Of a stretch of 64,000 nucleotides of DNA, positions 7,856 through 16,762 are shown in pieces (the first letter of the stretch is position 1; every line of letters starts with the position of its first letter). This DNA comes from Acidimicrobiales bacterium. Its GTDB lineage: Bacteria; Actinomycetota; Acidimicrobiia; Acidimicrobiales; SKKL01. The stretch is from assembly GCA_034521975.1 (NCBI GenBank), contig JAXHLR010000005.1, positions 186,001 to 250,000 of the forward strand, in the 5' to 3' direction. Both the position numbers and the translations under genes were made by a program. The notes below the pieces were generated by a model. The model was not told the origin of the DNA, did no database searches, and saw nothing but the letters and a program-made list of their open reading frames with translations.

Positions 7856-9085
7856 GTGGCGCCAACGTACACACGACATCCCGCTCGACCAGCACGACCC
7901 GCACGGCGCCTCGTCGCCGCCCTCGTCGCGGTCGTGGTCGGGGCGGTCCTCGTTCCCACGACCACCAGCGGAGCCGAGCCGACGATCGCCGAGGAGCTGG
8001 CGTCGGCTCGCGAGGAGGCCACCGCCACCGCCGAGGAGCTGTCGGCCATCGAGACCGACCTCGCCCGCCTCGAATCCGACATCGCCGCCCACGACGAAGA
8101 GATCGAGGCGGTTCGCTCGGAGCTGGCCGCGCTCGAGGACGAGGTTGCCGAGATCGCGGTGCAGCGCTACATGTCGGCCGGCAACGGTCCCCTCACCTAC
8201 AGCGACGACCTGCACGAACACCAGCGCATCGACGTGATGATGAGCGCGGTGCAGCTCGAGTCCGAGACCACGATGGCCGCCTACGAGGACGCCAGCGGGC
8301 GCCTCGAAGCCGCCAGCGACGCGCTGGCCGATCGTCTCGACGACCAGGCCGCCGCCCGTGAGCGCCTCGCCGACCGGCTCGAGGAGCTGAACGAGCAGCT
8401 GGGCCAGTTGTCCGAGCTGCAGCGCCAGGCCGAGGCCGAGGCGGCTCGTCTCGAGGCCGAGCGTCGCCAGGCTGCTGCCGAGGCCGCCGCGGAGACCACC
8501 ACCACCGCAGCCCCGACCACCACCGCCACCACCACGACCACCACCGCACCGCCCGACACCGCTTCCAGCCCCTCGTCCTCCACCACCACCAGCTCGTCGA
8601 CCACCACGACCACGACGGCGCCCACGACGACCACGACCGAGGCGTCCAGCGCCGATGAGATCGCCACCGAACCCGACGGCGACGGCGGGTCGACCAGCGG
8701 GTTCCTGTGTCCGGTGCGGGGAGCGTCGGTGTTCACCGACAGCTGGGGAGCCCCCCGATCGGGTGGGCGGACCCACAAGGGTGTCGACATGCTCGCCGAG
8801 ATCGGGACGCCGGCGGTCGCTCCGGTGTCGGGCACCGTGACCCACCGGGGGAACTCGATCGGTGGCCTGTCGTACCACCTCGACGGTGACGACGGGAACT
8901 ACTACTACGGCACCCACCTCAGCGAGTACGGCGCCGAGGGTCGGGTCAGCGCCGGGACCGTCATCGGCTACGTGGGCGACAGCGGCAACGCGGCGGGGAT
9001 CCCCCACCTGCACTTCGAGATCCATCCCGGTGGCCGCGGCAACGCCATCAACCCCTACCCCACGGTCAAGGCCGCCTGCGGATGA
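7856..9085 (+). CDS. Secreted coiled-coil M23 (LytM) peptidase
   Basis: Cell-wall hydrolase or activator acting outside the membrane. A signal segment lies at 17-45, coiled coil at about 40-215 (rich in EEL/RLE heptads), then a low-complexity Thr/Ser/Ala linker at about 215-275. A C-terminal M23 domain follows, with zinc-ligand motifs HKGVD (H~306) and HLHFEI (~383), so it is probably an active endopeptidase. The layout resembles EnvC/RipA-like division or wall-remodelling factors. I chose the GTG at 7856, eight bases after GGAGG; a TTG 15 bases earlier is the alternative. It is 409 aa. Confidence 0.88.
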   Translation: MAPTYTRHPARPARPARRLVAALVAVVVGAVLVPTTTSGAEPTIAEELASAREEATATAEELSAIETDLARLESDIAAHDEEIEAVRSELAALEDEVAEIAVQRYMSAGNGPLTYSDDLHEHQRIDVMMSAVQLESETTMAAYEDASGRLEAASDALADRLDDQAAARERLADRLEELNEQLGQLSELQRQAEAEAARLEAERRQAAAEAAAETTTTAAPTTTATTTTTTAPPDTASSPSSSTTTSSSTTTTTTAPTTTTTEASSADEIATEPDGDGGSTSGFLCPVRGASVFTDSWGAPRSGGRTHKGVDMLAEIGTPAVAPVSGTVTHRGNSIGGLSYHLDGDDGNYYYGTHLSEYGAEGRVSAGTVIGYVGDSGNAAGIPHLHFEIHPGGRGNAINPYPTVKAACG

Positions 9086-9093
9086 ACCTGGCG

Positions 9094-9099
9094 TAGTCT
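9094..9099 (+). promoter_or_regulatory. -10 box of leaderless M20 peptidase gene
   Basis: TAGTCT ends six bases before the ATG at 9106, with no ribosome site between. Confidence 0.4.
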
Positions 9100-9105
9100 C
9101 GCCCC

Positions 9106-10545
9106 ATGTCCGGCGAGCTGATCGAGCACTGCGAGCGGGTGTGGGACGACGAGATCCTGCCCGCGCTGTCCGACTACATCACCATCCCCGCGAAGTCGGT
9201 GGCGTTCGACCCCGACTGGGAGGCCAACGGCCACATCGACGCTGCGGTCGAGCTGATCGTGTCGTGGGGCGAGCGACGCTCGATCGCCGGCCTCTCGATC
9301 GAGGTGGTGCGGCTGCCGGGGCGCACCCCGCTGGTCTTCATGGAGGTGCCGGCCTCGGACGGATCGCAGGGCACCGACGGCGACAACGGCAACGACCGCG
9401 CCACGGTCATGCTCTACGGCCACCTCGACAAGCAGCCCGAGATGACCGGCTGGCGAGATGGGCTCGGCCCGTGGACTCCGGTGCTCGACCGCGACCGGCT
9501 CTACGGTCGGGGTGGGGCCGACGACGGCTACTCGGCCTTCGCCGCGCTCACCGCCATCGAGGCGCTGCAGGCCCAGGGCCGGCCGCACAGCCGCTGCGTG
9601 GTCCTCATCGAAGCGAGCGAGGAGTCGGGCAGCCCCGACCTGCCCGCCTACGTCGACGCGCTGGCCGATCGGATCGGTTCGCCGAGCCTGGTCATCTGCC
9701 TCGACTCGGGGTGCGTGAACTACGACCGTCTCTGGGTCACGACCTCGCTGCGAGGGGTGGCCAGCGTGGTGCTGACCGTCGAGGTGCTGCGGCACGGGAT
9801 CCACTCGGGAGCGGCGAGCGGCATCGTGCCGTCGAGCTTTCGGATCCTGCGGCGGCTGCTCGACCGGATCGAAGACCCCGACACCGGCGAGATCCTCGTA
9901 CCCGAGCTGCGCCGCGAGCCCTCCGCGGCCCGGCTCGACCAGGTGCGGGCCACCGCGGCCGAGGTGGGTGGGGCGATCGCCACCGCGTGGCCGTGGGCCG
10001 GCGACACCGGACCGGTCACCACCGACCCGCTCGAGGCGCTGCTGGCCAAGACCTGGCGGCCGACCCTGTCGGTCACCGGCATGGACGGCATCCCGGCGGT
10101 GCGCGACGGCGGCAACGTGCTGCGGCCGTTCACCTCGGTGGCGCTGTCGTTCCGGTTGCCGCCGGGCGTGGATCCCACCTCGGCGATGGACGCGGTGGTC
10201 GATCGGTTGACCGCCGACCCGCCACATGGCGCCACCGTCCGGGCGAAGGTGGTCGAGGGCGGACCGGGATGGGAAGCGCCCGCGCAGGCGCCGTGGCTGG
10301 CCGAGGCGCTCGACCAGGCGTCGACGGCGGCCTTCGGTGCCGATGCCCGCTACATCGGCGAGGGCGGCTCGATCCCGTTCATGGGGATGCTCGGCGAGCG
10401 GTTCCCCGATGCTCAGTTCGTTGTCACCGGCGTGCTCGGGCCGGGCAGCAACGCCCACGGACCGAACGAGTTCCTGCACGTCCCCACCGGCAAGCGGGTC
10501 ACCAGCGCTGTCGCCCTGCTCCTCGAGGCCAACACCTCACGCTGA
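9106..10545 (+). CDS. M20-family metallopeptidase / dipeptidase
   Basis: Zinc-dependent hydrolase of peptides or N-acyl amino acids, cytoplasmic. Metal-binding motifs are in order: YGHLDKQP (H and bridging region near 105), GRGGADDGYS (metal-bridging Asp) and IEASEESGSPD (catalytic Glu pair near 170). A lid/dimerisation domain follows, with RHGIHSG. At 479 aa it matches the larger M20 dipeptidases (ArgE/DapE/CNDP-like). The exact substrate is not evident. It is convergent with the flavodoxin-fold gene. Confidence 0.88.
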   Translation: MSGELIEHCERVWDDEILPALSDYITIPAKSVAFDPDWEANGHIDAAVELIVSWGERRSIAGLSIEVVRLPGRTPLVFMEVPASDGSQGTDGDNGNDRATVMLYGHLDKQPEMTGWRDGLGPWTPVLDRDRLYGRGGADDGYSAFAALTAIEALQAQGRPHSRCVVLIEASEESGSPDLPAYVDALADRIGSPSLVICLDSGCVNYDRLWVTTSLRGVASVVLTVEVLRHGIHSGAASGIVPSSFRILRRLLDRIEDPDTGEILVPELRREPSAARLDQVRATAAEVGGAIATAWPWAGDTGPVTTDPLEALLAKTWRPTLSVTGMDGIPAVRDGGNVLRPFTSVALSFRLPPGVDPTSAMDAVVDRLTADPPHGATVRAKVVEGGPGWEAPAQAPWLAEALDQASTAAFGADARYIGEGGSIPFMGMLGERFPDAQFVVTGVLGPGSNAHGPNEFLHVPTGKRVTSAVALLLEANTSR

Positions 10546-10573
10546 TCGGCGGTGCGAGGTCGCTGAGGGGACC

Positions 10574-11032
10574 TCAGCCGTCGGGCATCAGTCCCGCCGC
10601 GACCGCTGCGCCGAGCTCCCACGCGGCGTCGGTGGCGTCGCGGTCGGGCGAGCCGATCACCTCCAGCGGCGGCTGGGCCAGGACCCAGCCGAGACCCGTG
10701 GTGATCGACTCGACGGCACGCACCGCTCCGGAGGTGTCGTTGTTGCCATGCACCCACAGGCCGTAGGGCCGACCCTGGGTGGCGTCGAGCACCGGGTAGT
10801 ACACGGTGTCGAAGGCGTGCTTGAGCGCCCCCGACATGTAGCCGAAGTTGGCCGGTGTCCCGAGCAGGTAGCCGTCGGCGTCCAACACGTCGGGGATGGT
10901 CAGGGCCAGCGCGGGGCGCAGCACCACCTCGACCCCTTCGATCTCGTCGGTCGTGGCGCCGTCGCGTACCGCGTCGAGCAGCGTGTGGGTGGGGGGCGAG
11001 GGGGTGTGGTGGATGACGAGTAGGCGGGCCAT
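10574..11032 (-). CDS. Flavodoxin-fold / NADPH-dependent FMN reductase-like protein
   Basis: Small (152 aa) flavoprotein-like protein. The N-terminal strand MARLLVIHHTPSPPTH carries the phosphate-binding loop of flavodoxins, and GTPANFGYMSGALKHAFD is the characteristic second FMN-contact block of the NAD(P)H-dependent FMN reductase family. The function, oxidoreductase or WrbA-like, is not further defined. It begins nine bases after the adenosine deaminase stop, so the two are probably co-transcribed. Confidence 0.75.
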   Translation of the reverse strand: MARLLVIHHTPSPPTHTLLDAVRDGATTDEIEGVEVVLRPALALTIPDVLDADGYLLGTPANFGYMSGALKHAFDTVYYPVLDATQGRPYGLWVHGNNDTSGAVRAVESITTGLGWVLAQPPLEVIGSPDRDATDAAWELGAAVAAGLMPDG

Positions 11033-11041
11033 CGTCGGGTG

Positions 11042-12115
11042 CTATCCCTCCAGGCGGGCGAAGCCGGGCTTGATCACGTCGTTGATCAGCGCCAGACGCC
11101 GCTCGAAGGGCCAGAAGGCGCTCTTCATGGCGTTGATCGTCAGCCACTGCAGCTCGTCCCACCCGTAGCCGAACGCATCGACCAGCCCGGCCAGCTCCTC
11201 GGACAGCGAGATGTTGCTCATCAGCCGGTTGTCGGTGTTGACCGTCACCCGGAACCGCAGCTTGGCCAGCAGTCCGATGGGGTGCTCGGCGATGGTGTCG
11301 CACACCCCGGTGTGGACGTTGGAGGTGGGACACATCTCCAACGGCACCCGCCGGTCCCGCACGAACGCAGCCATGTCGCCCAGGTGGGCCTCGCCGTCGG
11401 CCGCGACGGTGATGTCGTCGACGATCCGCACCCCGTGGCCGAGGCGTTCGGCGCTGCACCACTGCAAGGCCTCCCAGATCGACGGCAGCCCGAAGGCCTC
11501 GCCCGCGTGGACCGTGATGTGGAAGTTGGCCCGTTGCACGTACTGGAACGCATCGAGGTGGCGCGACGGCGGGTACCCCGCTTCCTTGCCGGCAATGTCG
11601 AACCCCACCACGCCGTCGCCCCGGTGGCGGACGGCCAGCTCGGCGATCTCGCGGGAGTTGGCGGCGGTGCGCATGGCGGTGAGAAGCGTTCCGACGGTGA
11701 TGGCCCGCCCGTCCGAGCCCTGGTGGAAGCCCTCCTGGACCGCGTCGACCACCTCGTCGAGGCTCAGGCCCTGCTCCAGGTGGAGCTCGGGGGCGAAGCG
11801 GACCTCGGCATAGACGATGCCGTCGGCCGCGAGATCCTCAGCGCACTCGCGGGCGACCCGCACCAGGGCGTCTCGGTGCTGCATCACCGCGACGGTGTGC
11901 TGAAAGGTGTCCAGGTACAGCGCCAGGTCCTTGCGGTCGGCGCCGGCGTGGAACCAGGCGCCGAGCTCGTCGACGTCGGTGGTCGGAAGCCTCTCGTAGC
12001 CGTACTCCTCGGCCAGCTCGACGATGGTCCGTGGCCGCAGCCCGCCGTCGAGGTGGTCGTGAAGCAGCACCTTGGGCGCCTCACGGATGGATTCCAGAGT
12101 GGGCGGTTCGGGCAC
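11042..12115 (-). CDS. add: Adenosine deaminase
   Basis: Deaminates adenosine and deoxyadenosine to inosine forms in purine salvage. Zinc ligands and catalytic residues are visible: HDHLDGG (H19, H21), HAGEAFG (His/Glu near 201), CPTSNVHTG and NTDNRLMSN with the catalytic aspartate. Length is 357 aa, the normal bacterial size. GAGGAG lies before the ATG, and a TACCAT box further upstream (12146-12151 on the plus strand as ATGGTA) may be the promoter. It fits the nucleoside-salvage theme of the window. Confidence 0.93.
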   Translation of the reverse strand: MPEPPTLESIREAPKVLLHDHLDGGLRPRTIVELAEEYGYERLPTTDVDELGAWFHAGADRKDLALYLDTFQHTVAVMQHRDALVRVARECAEDLAADGIVYAEVRFAPELHLEQGLSLDEVVDAVQEGFHQGSDGRAITVGTLLTAMRTAANSREIAELAVRHRGDGVVGFDIAGKEAGYPPSRHLDAFQYVQRANFHITVHAGEAFGLPSIWEALQWCSAERLGHGVRIVDDITVAADGEAHLGDMAAFVRDRRVPLEMCPTSNVHTGVCDTIAEHPIGLLAKLRFRVTVNTDNRLMSNISLSEELAGLVDAFGYGWDELQWLTINAMKSAFWPFERRLALINDVIKPGFARLEG

Positions 12116-12198
12116 GGAGCTCCTCGGGGCCGGCGTTGGCCCGATGGTATCTGCGCAGGTGGGGGGACGGGGTCGTTCAGATGAGCGAAGATGGGGCC

Positions 12199-12756
12199 AT
12201 GTCGTTCGTGTCCCACGCGGGTCGGCTGTTGGTGGCCACGGCCGCCATCGGCGATCCGAACTTCGAACGTTCCGTCGTGCTGTTGCTCGACCACGACGAG
12301 GACGGCTCCCTCGGCCTGGTCCTGAACCGTCCCTCGGAGCTGTCGGCCGCCGAGATCCTGCCCGGGTGGTCCGACCTCACCGTCGATCCCGGTGTGGTGT
12401 TCGCCGGTGGGCCGGTCGAACAGGAGGGCATCATCGGTCTGGGTCGTCGCACCCAGCGCGAGCTCGACGGTCCCTTCCAGGTCACCGTCGGGCCGGTGGG
12501 GGTCATCGACCTCAGCGCCGAACCGGTCGAGGCCGTCGGCACCGTCGAAGGCATCCGTCTGTTCGCGGGCTATGCCTCGTGGGGGCCTGGCCAGCTCGAG
12601 TCCGAGCTGTTGGCCACCGCCTGGTGGATCGTCGACGCCGACCCGACCGACCCCCTCACCGACGATCCCGACGATCTCTGGGCGGCGGTGCTCCGCCGCC
12701 AACCCGAGCCCCTGCGGCGGTGGTCGTTCTATCCGGTCGACCCGAGCTGGAACTGA
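12199..12756 (+). CDS. YqgE/AlgH family (UPF0301) protein
   Basis: A 185-aa member of the YqgE/AlgH family, whose biochemical role is unknown. Family signatures are [19 protein letters not shown] at the N-terminus, VLNRPS, the GGPV block and the late [14 protein letters not shown]. An ATG at 12181 in the same frame would add six residues; the ATG at 12199 puts the conserved SHAGRLLVA at the usual position. Its neighbours give no functional hint. Confidence 0.85.
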   Translation: MSFVSHAGRLLVATAAIGDPNFERSVVLLLDHDEDGSLGLVLNRPSELSAAEILPGWSDLTVDPGVVFAGGPVEQEGIIGLGRRTQRELDGPFQVTVGPVGVIDLSAEPVEAVGTVEGIRLFAGYASWGPGQLESELLATAWWIVDADPTDPLTDDPDDLWAAVLRRQPEPLRRWSFYPVDPSWN

Positions 12757-12772
12757 GTCGAGCGTCGCCGGT

Positions 12773-13621
12773 TCAGGCGGCGAACCCGCGCAGTGGCATC
12801 TCCGCCCGGCGCTGCAGCCAGTTCTCGGCCGGATAGCTCGCACCCCGTTCGATGGCGTGGAGCGTGTAGGCGTGGCGCGACCGGGGCGACCGGTTGGGGC
12901 CGCTCAGGTGGGGCAGCAGGCCGTGCAGGACGATGAGGGTGCCGGCGGGCGCCTCGAGCGGAACGATGCCGTCGAGGGGGTAGTCGTCGGGGTCGAAGAC
13001 CTCGAAGTCGGTGCCGCCGCCGGGAGCCCGCACGAACCGCTTCCTGACCGGCATGCGGTGGCCGCCCGGCAGCGCGTACATGCACCCGTTCTCGGTGGTG
13101 GCGTCCTCGAGGGCGAACCAGAACCCGGTGACCGACATCGGTTCGGTCCACAGGAACGTGTGGTCGGTGTGGCAGACGACCTCGCCGCCGATGTTGGGCT
13201 GTTTGAAGATGTACATCGACTGCAGCACGACCGGATCGACCATGCCGATGCCGGTGGCGACCTCGCCGAGCCGGGACGAGTGCGAGAACGGCTCGAACAC
13301 CGGGTCGAGGTCGTGGAGGGCGTGGCCGATCTTGTTGATCGACAGCTCCTTGGCCTGGCGGAGCTCGCCGTGGTCGTCGAACGCCTCCTCCTCGAAGAAG
13401 AAGCTCACCCGGTCGCCGGAGGAGAGGAAGTGGTCGTCGGCGGTGCGGGTCTGTTCGACGGTGGAGAAGATCGACGCGCTGGCCTCGGCGTCGGGGTCGA
13501 AGGTGTCGACCAGGTGGTTGGCCCGGTCGATGAGTCGCCGGCAGGTGTCGGGGTCGACGAAGTCCTCGATCACGAGGAACCCGTCGCGCTCGTAGGCCCG
13601 GGCCTGGTCGTCGCTGATCAC
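12773..13621 (-). CDS. Phytanoyl-CoA dioxygenase (PhyH) family oxygenase
   Basis: Non-haem Fe(II)/2-oxoglutarate-dependent dioxygenase, 282 aa. The iron-binding HxD is in CHTDHTFL (near 155) and the distal histidine in LLPHLSGPNRS (near 237), followed by an arginine for 2-oxoglutarate. The N-terminal ERDGFLVIEDFVD is typical of the family. The hydroxylated substrate is unknown. The GTG at 13621 is preceded six bases upstream by TACCCT, so it is probably leaderless. It is divergent from the DinB-like gene at 13670. Confidence 0.85.
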   Translation of the reverse strand: MISDDQARAYERDGFLVIEDFVDPDTCRRLIDRANHLVDTFDPDAEASASIFSTVEQTRTADDHFLSSGDRVSFFFEEEAFDDHGELRQAKELSINKIGHALHDLDPVFEPFSHSSRLGEVATGIGMVDPVVLQSMYIFKQPNIGGEVVCHTDHTFLWTEPMSVTGFWFALEDATTENGCMYALPGGHRMPVRKRFVRAPGGGTDFEVFDPDDYPLDGIVPLEAPAGTLIVLHGLLPHLSGPNRSPRSRHAYTLHAIERGASYPAENWLQRRAEMPLRGFAA

Positions 13622-13627
13622 ACCCCC

Positions 13628-13661
13628 AGGGTAGGTGCCGTGAACCGACGGCGGGTAGGTT
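13628..13661. promoter_or_regulatory. Divergent promoter pair, PhyH gene and DinB-like gene
   Basis: Minus strand: TACCCT (13628-13633) six bases before the GTG at 13621. Plus strand: TAGGTT (13656-13661) eight bases before the ATG at 13670. Both lack Shine-Dalgarno sites. Confidence 0.4.
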
Positions 13662-13669
13662 CGATGCTC

Positions 13670-14368
13670 ATGGGGAGCGACACGGTTCACGACGCCTACC
13701 GCGAGGGGCGCCGGCGCCTCACGACCTGGGGATCCACCCTCGATGGAGCCGAGGCGGCCACCCCGGTGCCGGCGCTGCCCGGCTGGACCGTCAAGGACAC
13801 GTTCTCCCATCTCGTGGGGCTGGCAGCCGATGTGTGTGCGGGCGGGCTGTCCGGCCCTCCCGACGATGCGGTCACCGCCCGTCAGGTCGACGACCGGGCC
13901 GGCTGCTCGCTCGCGGCGGTCCTCGACGAGTGGAGCACCGTCGGACCCCAGCTCGAGGACGTGCTGGCCGAGCTGGGACGCGACGCCCCGCTCCCGTTGG
14001 TCATCGACATCTGGAGCCACGAGGTCGACATGCGTTCGGCGCTTCAGGTTCCGCTCCCCGACGGAGGCGCCGCCGAGCGGTTCCTCGACCGTGCCGCCCG
14101 CCGGGGGATCGGTCGTGGATGGTCCGAGCGAGGCGTCCCGCCGCTACGGATCGTGGTCGAGGACGACGAGTGGGTCGCTGGTGGCGACGAACCGGACGGC
14201 ACCCTCACCACCACCCGGTTCGAGCTGGGCCGCGTCATGCTGGGTCGGCGTAGCCGGGACCAGATGCTGGGTCTCCAGTGGTCGGCAGCGGACCCCGCGC
14301 CCTGGATCGCGGCGATCCCGGTGTTCGGTCCCGCATCGATCGACGTCGTCGACTCCCCCCGGGCCTGA
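13670..14368 (+). CDS. Maleylpyruvate isomerase / DinB-like family protein (TIGR03083 type)
   Basis: 232 aa, related to mycothiol-dependent maleylpyruvate isomerase-like proteins of Actinobacteria. I see the helical DinB-like start (LPGWTVKDTFSHLVGLAAD, with the metal-binding HL) and DIWSHEVDMRSAL, the usual second histidine motif. The C-terminal half is the variable MDMPI domain. The true substrate is unknown for most members; S-transfer with mycothiol is only an inference. An ATG at 13664 adds two residues; the later ATG fits the leaderless layout. Confidence 0.75.
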   Translation: MGSDTVHDAYREGRRRLTTWGSTLDGAEAATPVPALPGWTVKDTFSHLVGLAADVCAGGLSGPPDDAVTARQVDDRAGCSLAAVLDEWSTVGPQLEDVLAELGRDAPLPLVIDIWSHEVDMRSALQVPLPDGGAAERFLDRAARRGIGRGWSERGVPPLRIVVEDDEWVAGGDEPDGTLTTTRFELGRVMLGRRSRDQMLGLQWSAADPAPWIAAIPVFGPASIDVVDSPRA

Positions 14369-14432
14369 CCGCCATCCCGGCCAGAGGTGGCCGGCCGGGA
14401 AGCTCGCGGGACGCTCGCGTGTTGGAGAAGGT

Positions 14433-15068
14433 GTGCGCATCGACATCTGGTCCGACGTCATCTGCCCGTGGTGCTTTCTCGGCAAGCGCCGGTTCGACCA
14501 GGCGGTCGAACGCCTCGGCGGCCTCGATGGCGTCGAGGTCCGGTGGCGGGCCTTTCAGCTCGACCCCACCGCCACCACCGAGCCCGGCGATCTGAAGCGT
14601 TCGATCGAGGCCAAGTACGGCTCGGGGGCGTTCGACCAGATGACGCGGCGTCTGGGCGCGCTCGGCGAAGCAGACGGGATCGACTACCGGTTCGACCTGG
14701 CCAAGCGGGTGAACACCATCGATGCCCACCGCCTGGTGGCCTGGTCGTTGGCGACCGATGGCCCTGCCGTGCAGGCCGCCCTGGTCGAGGTGCTGTTCCG
14801 GGCCTACTTCCAGGAAGGGGCCAACGTCGCAGACCATGCCACGCTGGCGGGTGCGGCCACCGAGGTTGGCCTCGACGGCGACGCCGCCGCGGCGATGCTG
14901 GCCGGCGGCGACCACCTCGCCACCGTCGAGGCGGACCTGGTCCAGGCCCGCGAGCACGGCATTGCCGGTGTGCCCGCCTTCGTGCTCGACGAGGCGTTCG
15001 TCATCCCCGGCGCCCAGGACACCGACACCTTCGTCAACCTGATCGGCCGGGTCCTCGACCGGGCGTGA
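14433..15068 (+). CDS. DsbA-family (FrnE-like) thiol oxidoreductase
   Basis: 211-aa thioredoxin-fold protein of the FrnE/HCCA-isomerase subgroup. The start VRIDIWSDVICPWCFLGKRR carries the CPWC redox motif, and GIAGVPAFVLDE with the cis-proline loop is near 180. There is no signal peptide, so it is cytoplasmic, where such proteins act as disulfide reductases or isomerases. The GTG at 14433 has GGAGAAG upstream. It stands alone, convergent with cdd. Confidence 0.87.
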   Translation: MRIDIWSDVICPWCFLGKRRFDQAVERLGGLDGVEVRWRAFQLDPTATTEPGDLKRSIEAKYGSGAFDQMTRRLGALGEADGIDYRFDLAKRVNTIDAHRLVAWSLATDGPAVQAALVEVLFRAYFQEGANVADHATLAGAATEVGLDGDAAAAMLAGGDHLATVEADLVQAREHGIAGVPAFVLDEAFVIPGAQDTDTFVNLIGRVLDRA

Positions 15069-15087
15069 CCGTGGGGCTGGGGGAGGC

Positions 15088-15492
15088 TCAGAGTCGGAAC
15101 GGATGGGGGAGCAGCTCGTTGAGCTCGAACCGGCCGACACCATCGATGACCACCAGCGCGTCGCGGCCGAGCAGCTCGACCATCACCTGTCGGCAGGCCC
15201 CGCACGGCATCAGGGTGGCGGGGCGACCGACGTCTCCGTCGAGACAGCTCACCGCCAGCGCGACCAGGTCGTGGTGGCCGCCGGCGACAGCGGAGAACAT
15301 GGCGGTCCGCTCACCGCAGATCGCCAGCCCGTAGCTGGCGGTCTCGACGTTGCACCCGCCGACGGTGACCCCGTCGGCGGTGAGCACGGCGGCGCCGACC
15401 CGAAACGACGAGTAGGGCACCCGTGCCCGTTCGCCGTGGACCCGGGCCTCGGCGACGAGGCGGTCGATGGCGGCGTCGGTGAGGGGGTTCAC
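15088..15492 (-). CDS. cdd: Cytidine deaminase
   Basis: Zinc enzyme converting cytidine and deoxycytidine to uridine forms. The zinc motif CNVETASYGLAICGE (catalytic Glu in CGE, residues 59-61) and PCGACRQ (96-101) define it as the small tetrameric type, 134 aa. Its GTG overlaps the deoA stop in GTGA, so translation is coupled. It is last in the operon bmp lipoprotein-ABC-deoA-cdd. Its product uridine would be split by the phosphorylase upstream. Confidence 0.94.
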   Translation of the reverse strand: MNPLTDAAIDRLVAEARVHGERARVPYSSFRVGAAVLTADGVTVGGCNVETASYGLAICGERTAMFSAVAGGHHDLVALAVSCLDGDVGRPATLMPCGACRQVMVELLGRDALVVIDGVGRFELNELLPHPFRL

Positions 15493-16760
15493 GGTCCGAT
15501 CCGATCGATGATCAGCGGCATGGCCTCGGGTGGGTGGGCACCGATGTCGAGAGCCCCTTCGAGCGCCGCCTCGGCGTGCTCCAGGCGGGTCGGGTCGTCG
15601 GTGTGCAGCTCGAGCAGTGGTTGGCCGGCCCGAACGGTGTCGCCCGGCTTGGCGTGCATGATCACGCCCGCGGCCGCGCTGACCGGGTCCTCCTTGCGGG
15701 CCCGCCCGGCACCGAGCCTCCAGGCGGCGATGCCCACGGCACGGGCGTCGAGACGTTGCAGCACGCCGTCGGTGGGACAGGTGATCGTCCCGGTGTGTCG
15801 GGACCGGGGGAGGGAAGCGTCGGGGTCGCCACCTTGAGCCGAGATCATCGCCCGCCAGGTGTCCATCGCCCGACCATCGGCAAGGGCGACGGCGGGATCG
15901 GTGTCGATGCCGGCCAGCGCCAGCATCTCGGTGGCCAGGGCCAGGGTCACCTCGATGAGGTCCGGGGGGCCGCCCCCGGCGAGCACGTCGACCGCCTCCT
16001 GCACCTCCAGGGCGTTGCCGGCGGTGAGCCCCAGAGGAGTGTCCATCGCGGTGAGCAGCGCCGAGGTCCTCACCCCGTGGGCCTCGCCGAGGCCGACCAT
16101 GGTGCGGGCCAGCTCGTCGGCCATCTCGCGCTCGGGCAGGAACGCGCCGCTGCCGACCTTGACGTCGAGGACGAGAGCGTCGGTGCCCTCGGCGATCTTC
16201 TTGGACATGATCGACGACGCGATGAGCGGGATGGCCTCGACGGTGCCGGTGACGTCGCGCAGGGCGTAGAGCTTGCGGTCGGCCGGTGCCAGGTCGCCGC
16301 CGGCGGCGCAGATGACCCCGCCGATGTCGCGCAGGATCCGGATCATGTCGTCGGTGGAGACCGTCGCCCCCCACCCGGGGATCGACTCGAGCTTGTCGAG
16401 GGTTCCACCGGTGTGGCCGAGCCCGCGGCCGGACAGCTGTGGCACCGCCGCGCCGCAGGCTGCGACCAGCGGGCAGAGGATGAGCGACACCTTGTCGCCC
16501 ACCCCGCCGGTGGAGTGCTTGTCGACGGTGGGCCGCCCCACGCCGGACAGGTCGAGCCGGGTGCCGGAGGCGATCATCGCCGCGGTCCAGTGGGCCAGCT
16601 CGTCGGCCTCCATGCCCCGGAAGACGATGGCCATCAGCAGCGCCGATGCCTGTTCGTCGGCGACCTCGCCATCGGTGTAGGCACCGATGAACCAGTCGAT
16701 CTGCTCGTCGCTCAGGCGGTGCCCGTCGCGCTTGGCCCGGATGATGTCGACGACATCCAC
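15489..16760 (-). CDS. deoA: Pyrimidine-nucleoside / thymidine phosphorylase
   Basis: Phosphorolysis of pyrimidine nucleosides to base plus (deoxy)ribose 1-phosphate. The family signature SGRGLGHTGGTLDKLESI is intact, as are the phosphate-binding KHSTGGVGDK near 83 and the lysine-rich SSIMSKKIAEG. At 423 aa it is the normal length; whether it prefers thymidine or uridine cannot be read. It lies two bases after the permease and overlaps cdd by four. Its products feed upp (uracil) and, after isomerisation, deoC. Confidence 0.93.
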   Translation of the reverse strand: MDVVDIIRAKRDGHRLSDEQIDWFIGAYTDGEVADEQASALLMAIVFRGMEADELAHWTAAMIASGTRLDLSGVGRPTVDKHSTGGVGDKVSLILCPLVAACGAAVPQLSGRGLGHTGGTLDKLESIPGWGATVSTDDMIRILRDIGGVICAAGGDLAPADRKLYALRDVTGTVEAIPLIASSIMSKKIAEGTDALVLDVKVGSGAFLPEREMADELARTMVGLGEAHGVRTSALLTAMDTPLGLTAGNALEVQEAVDVLAGGGPPDLIEVTLALATEMLALAGIDTDPAVALADGRAMDTWRAMISAQGGDPDASLPRSRHTGTITCPTDGVLQRLDARAVGIAAWRLGAGRARKEDPVSAAAGVIMHAKPGDTVRAGQPLLELHTDDPTRLEHAEAALEGALDIGAHPPEAMPLIIDRIGP

Positions 16761-16762
16761 GG

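Noticed and set aside
8480-8650. ACC/ACG-rich repetitive stretch resembling a tandem repeat or short CRISPR-like array
   Set aside because: It encodes the Thr/Ser-rich linker of the M23 peptidase in frame; there are no spacers and no regular repeat unit.
10557-10578. Small hairpin (CTGAGG/CCTCAG) between the M20 and flavodoxin-like genes
   Set aside because: Six-bp stem partly inside a stop codon region with no T-run; expected by chance at this GC content.
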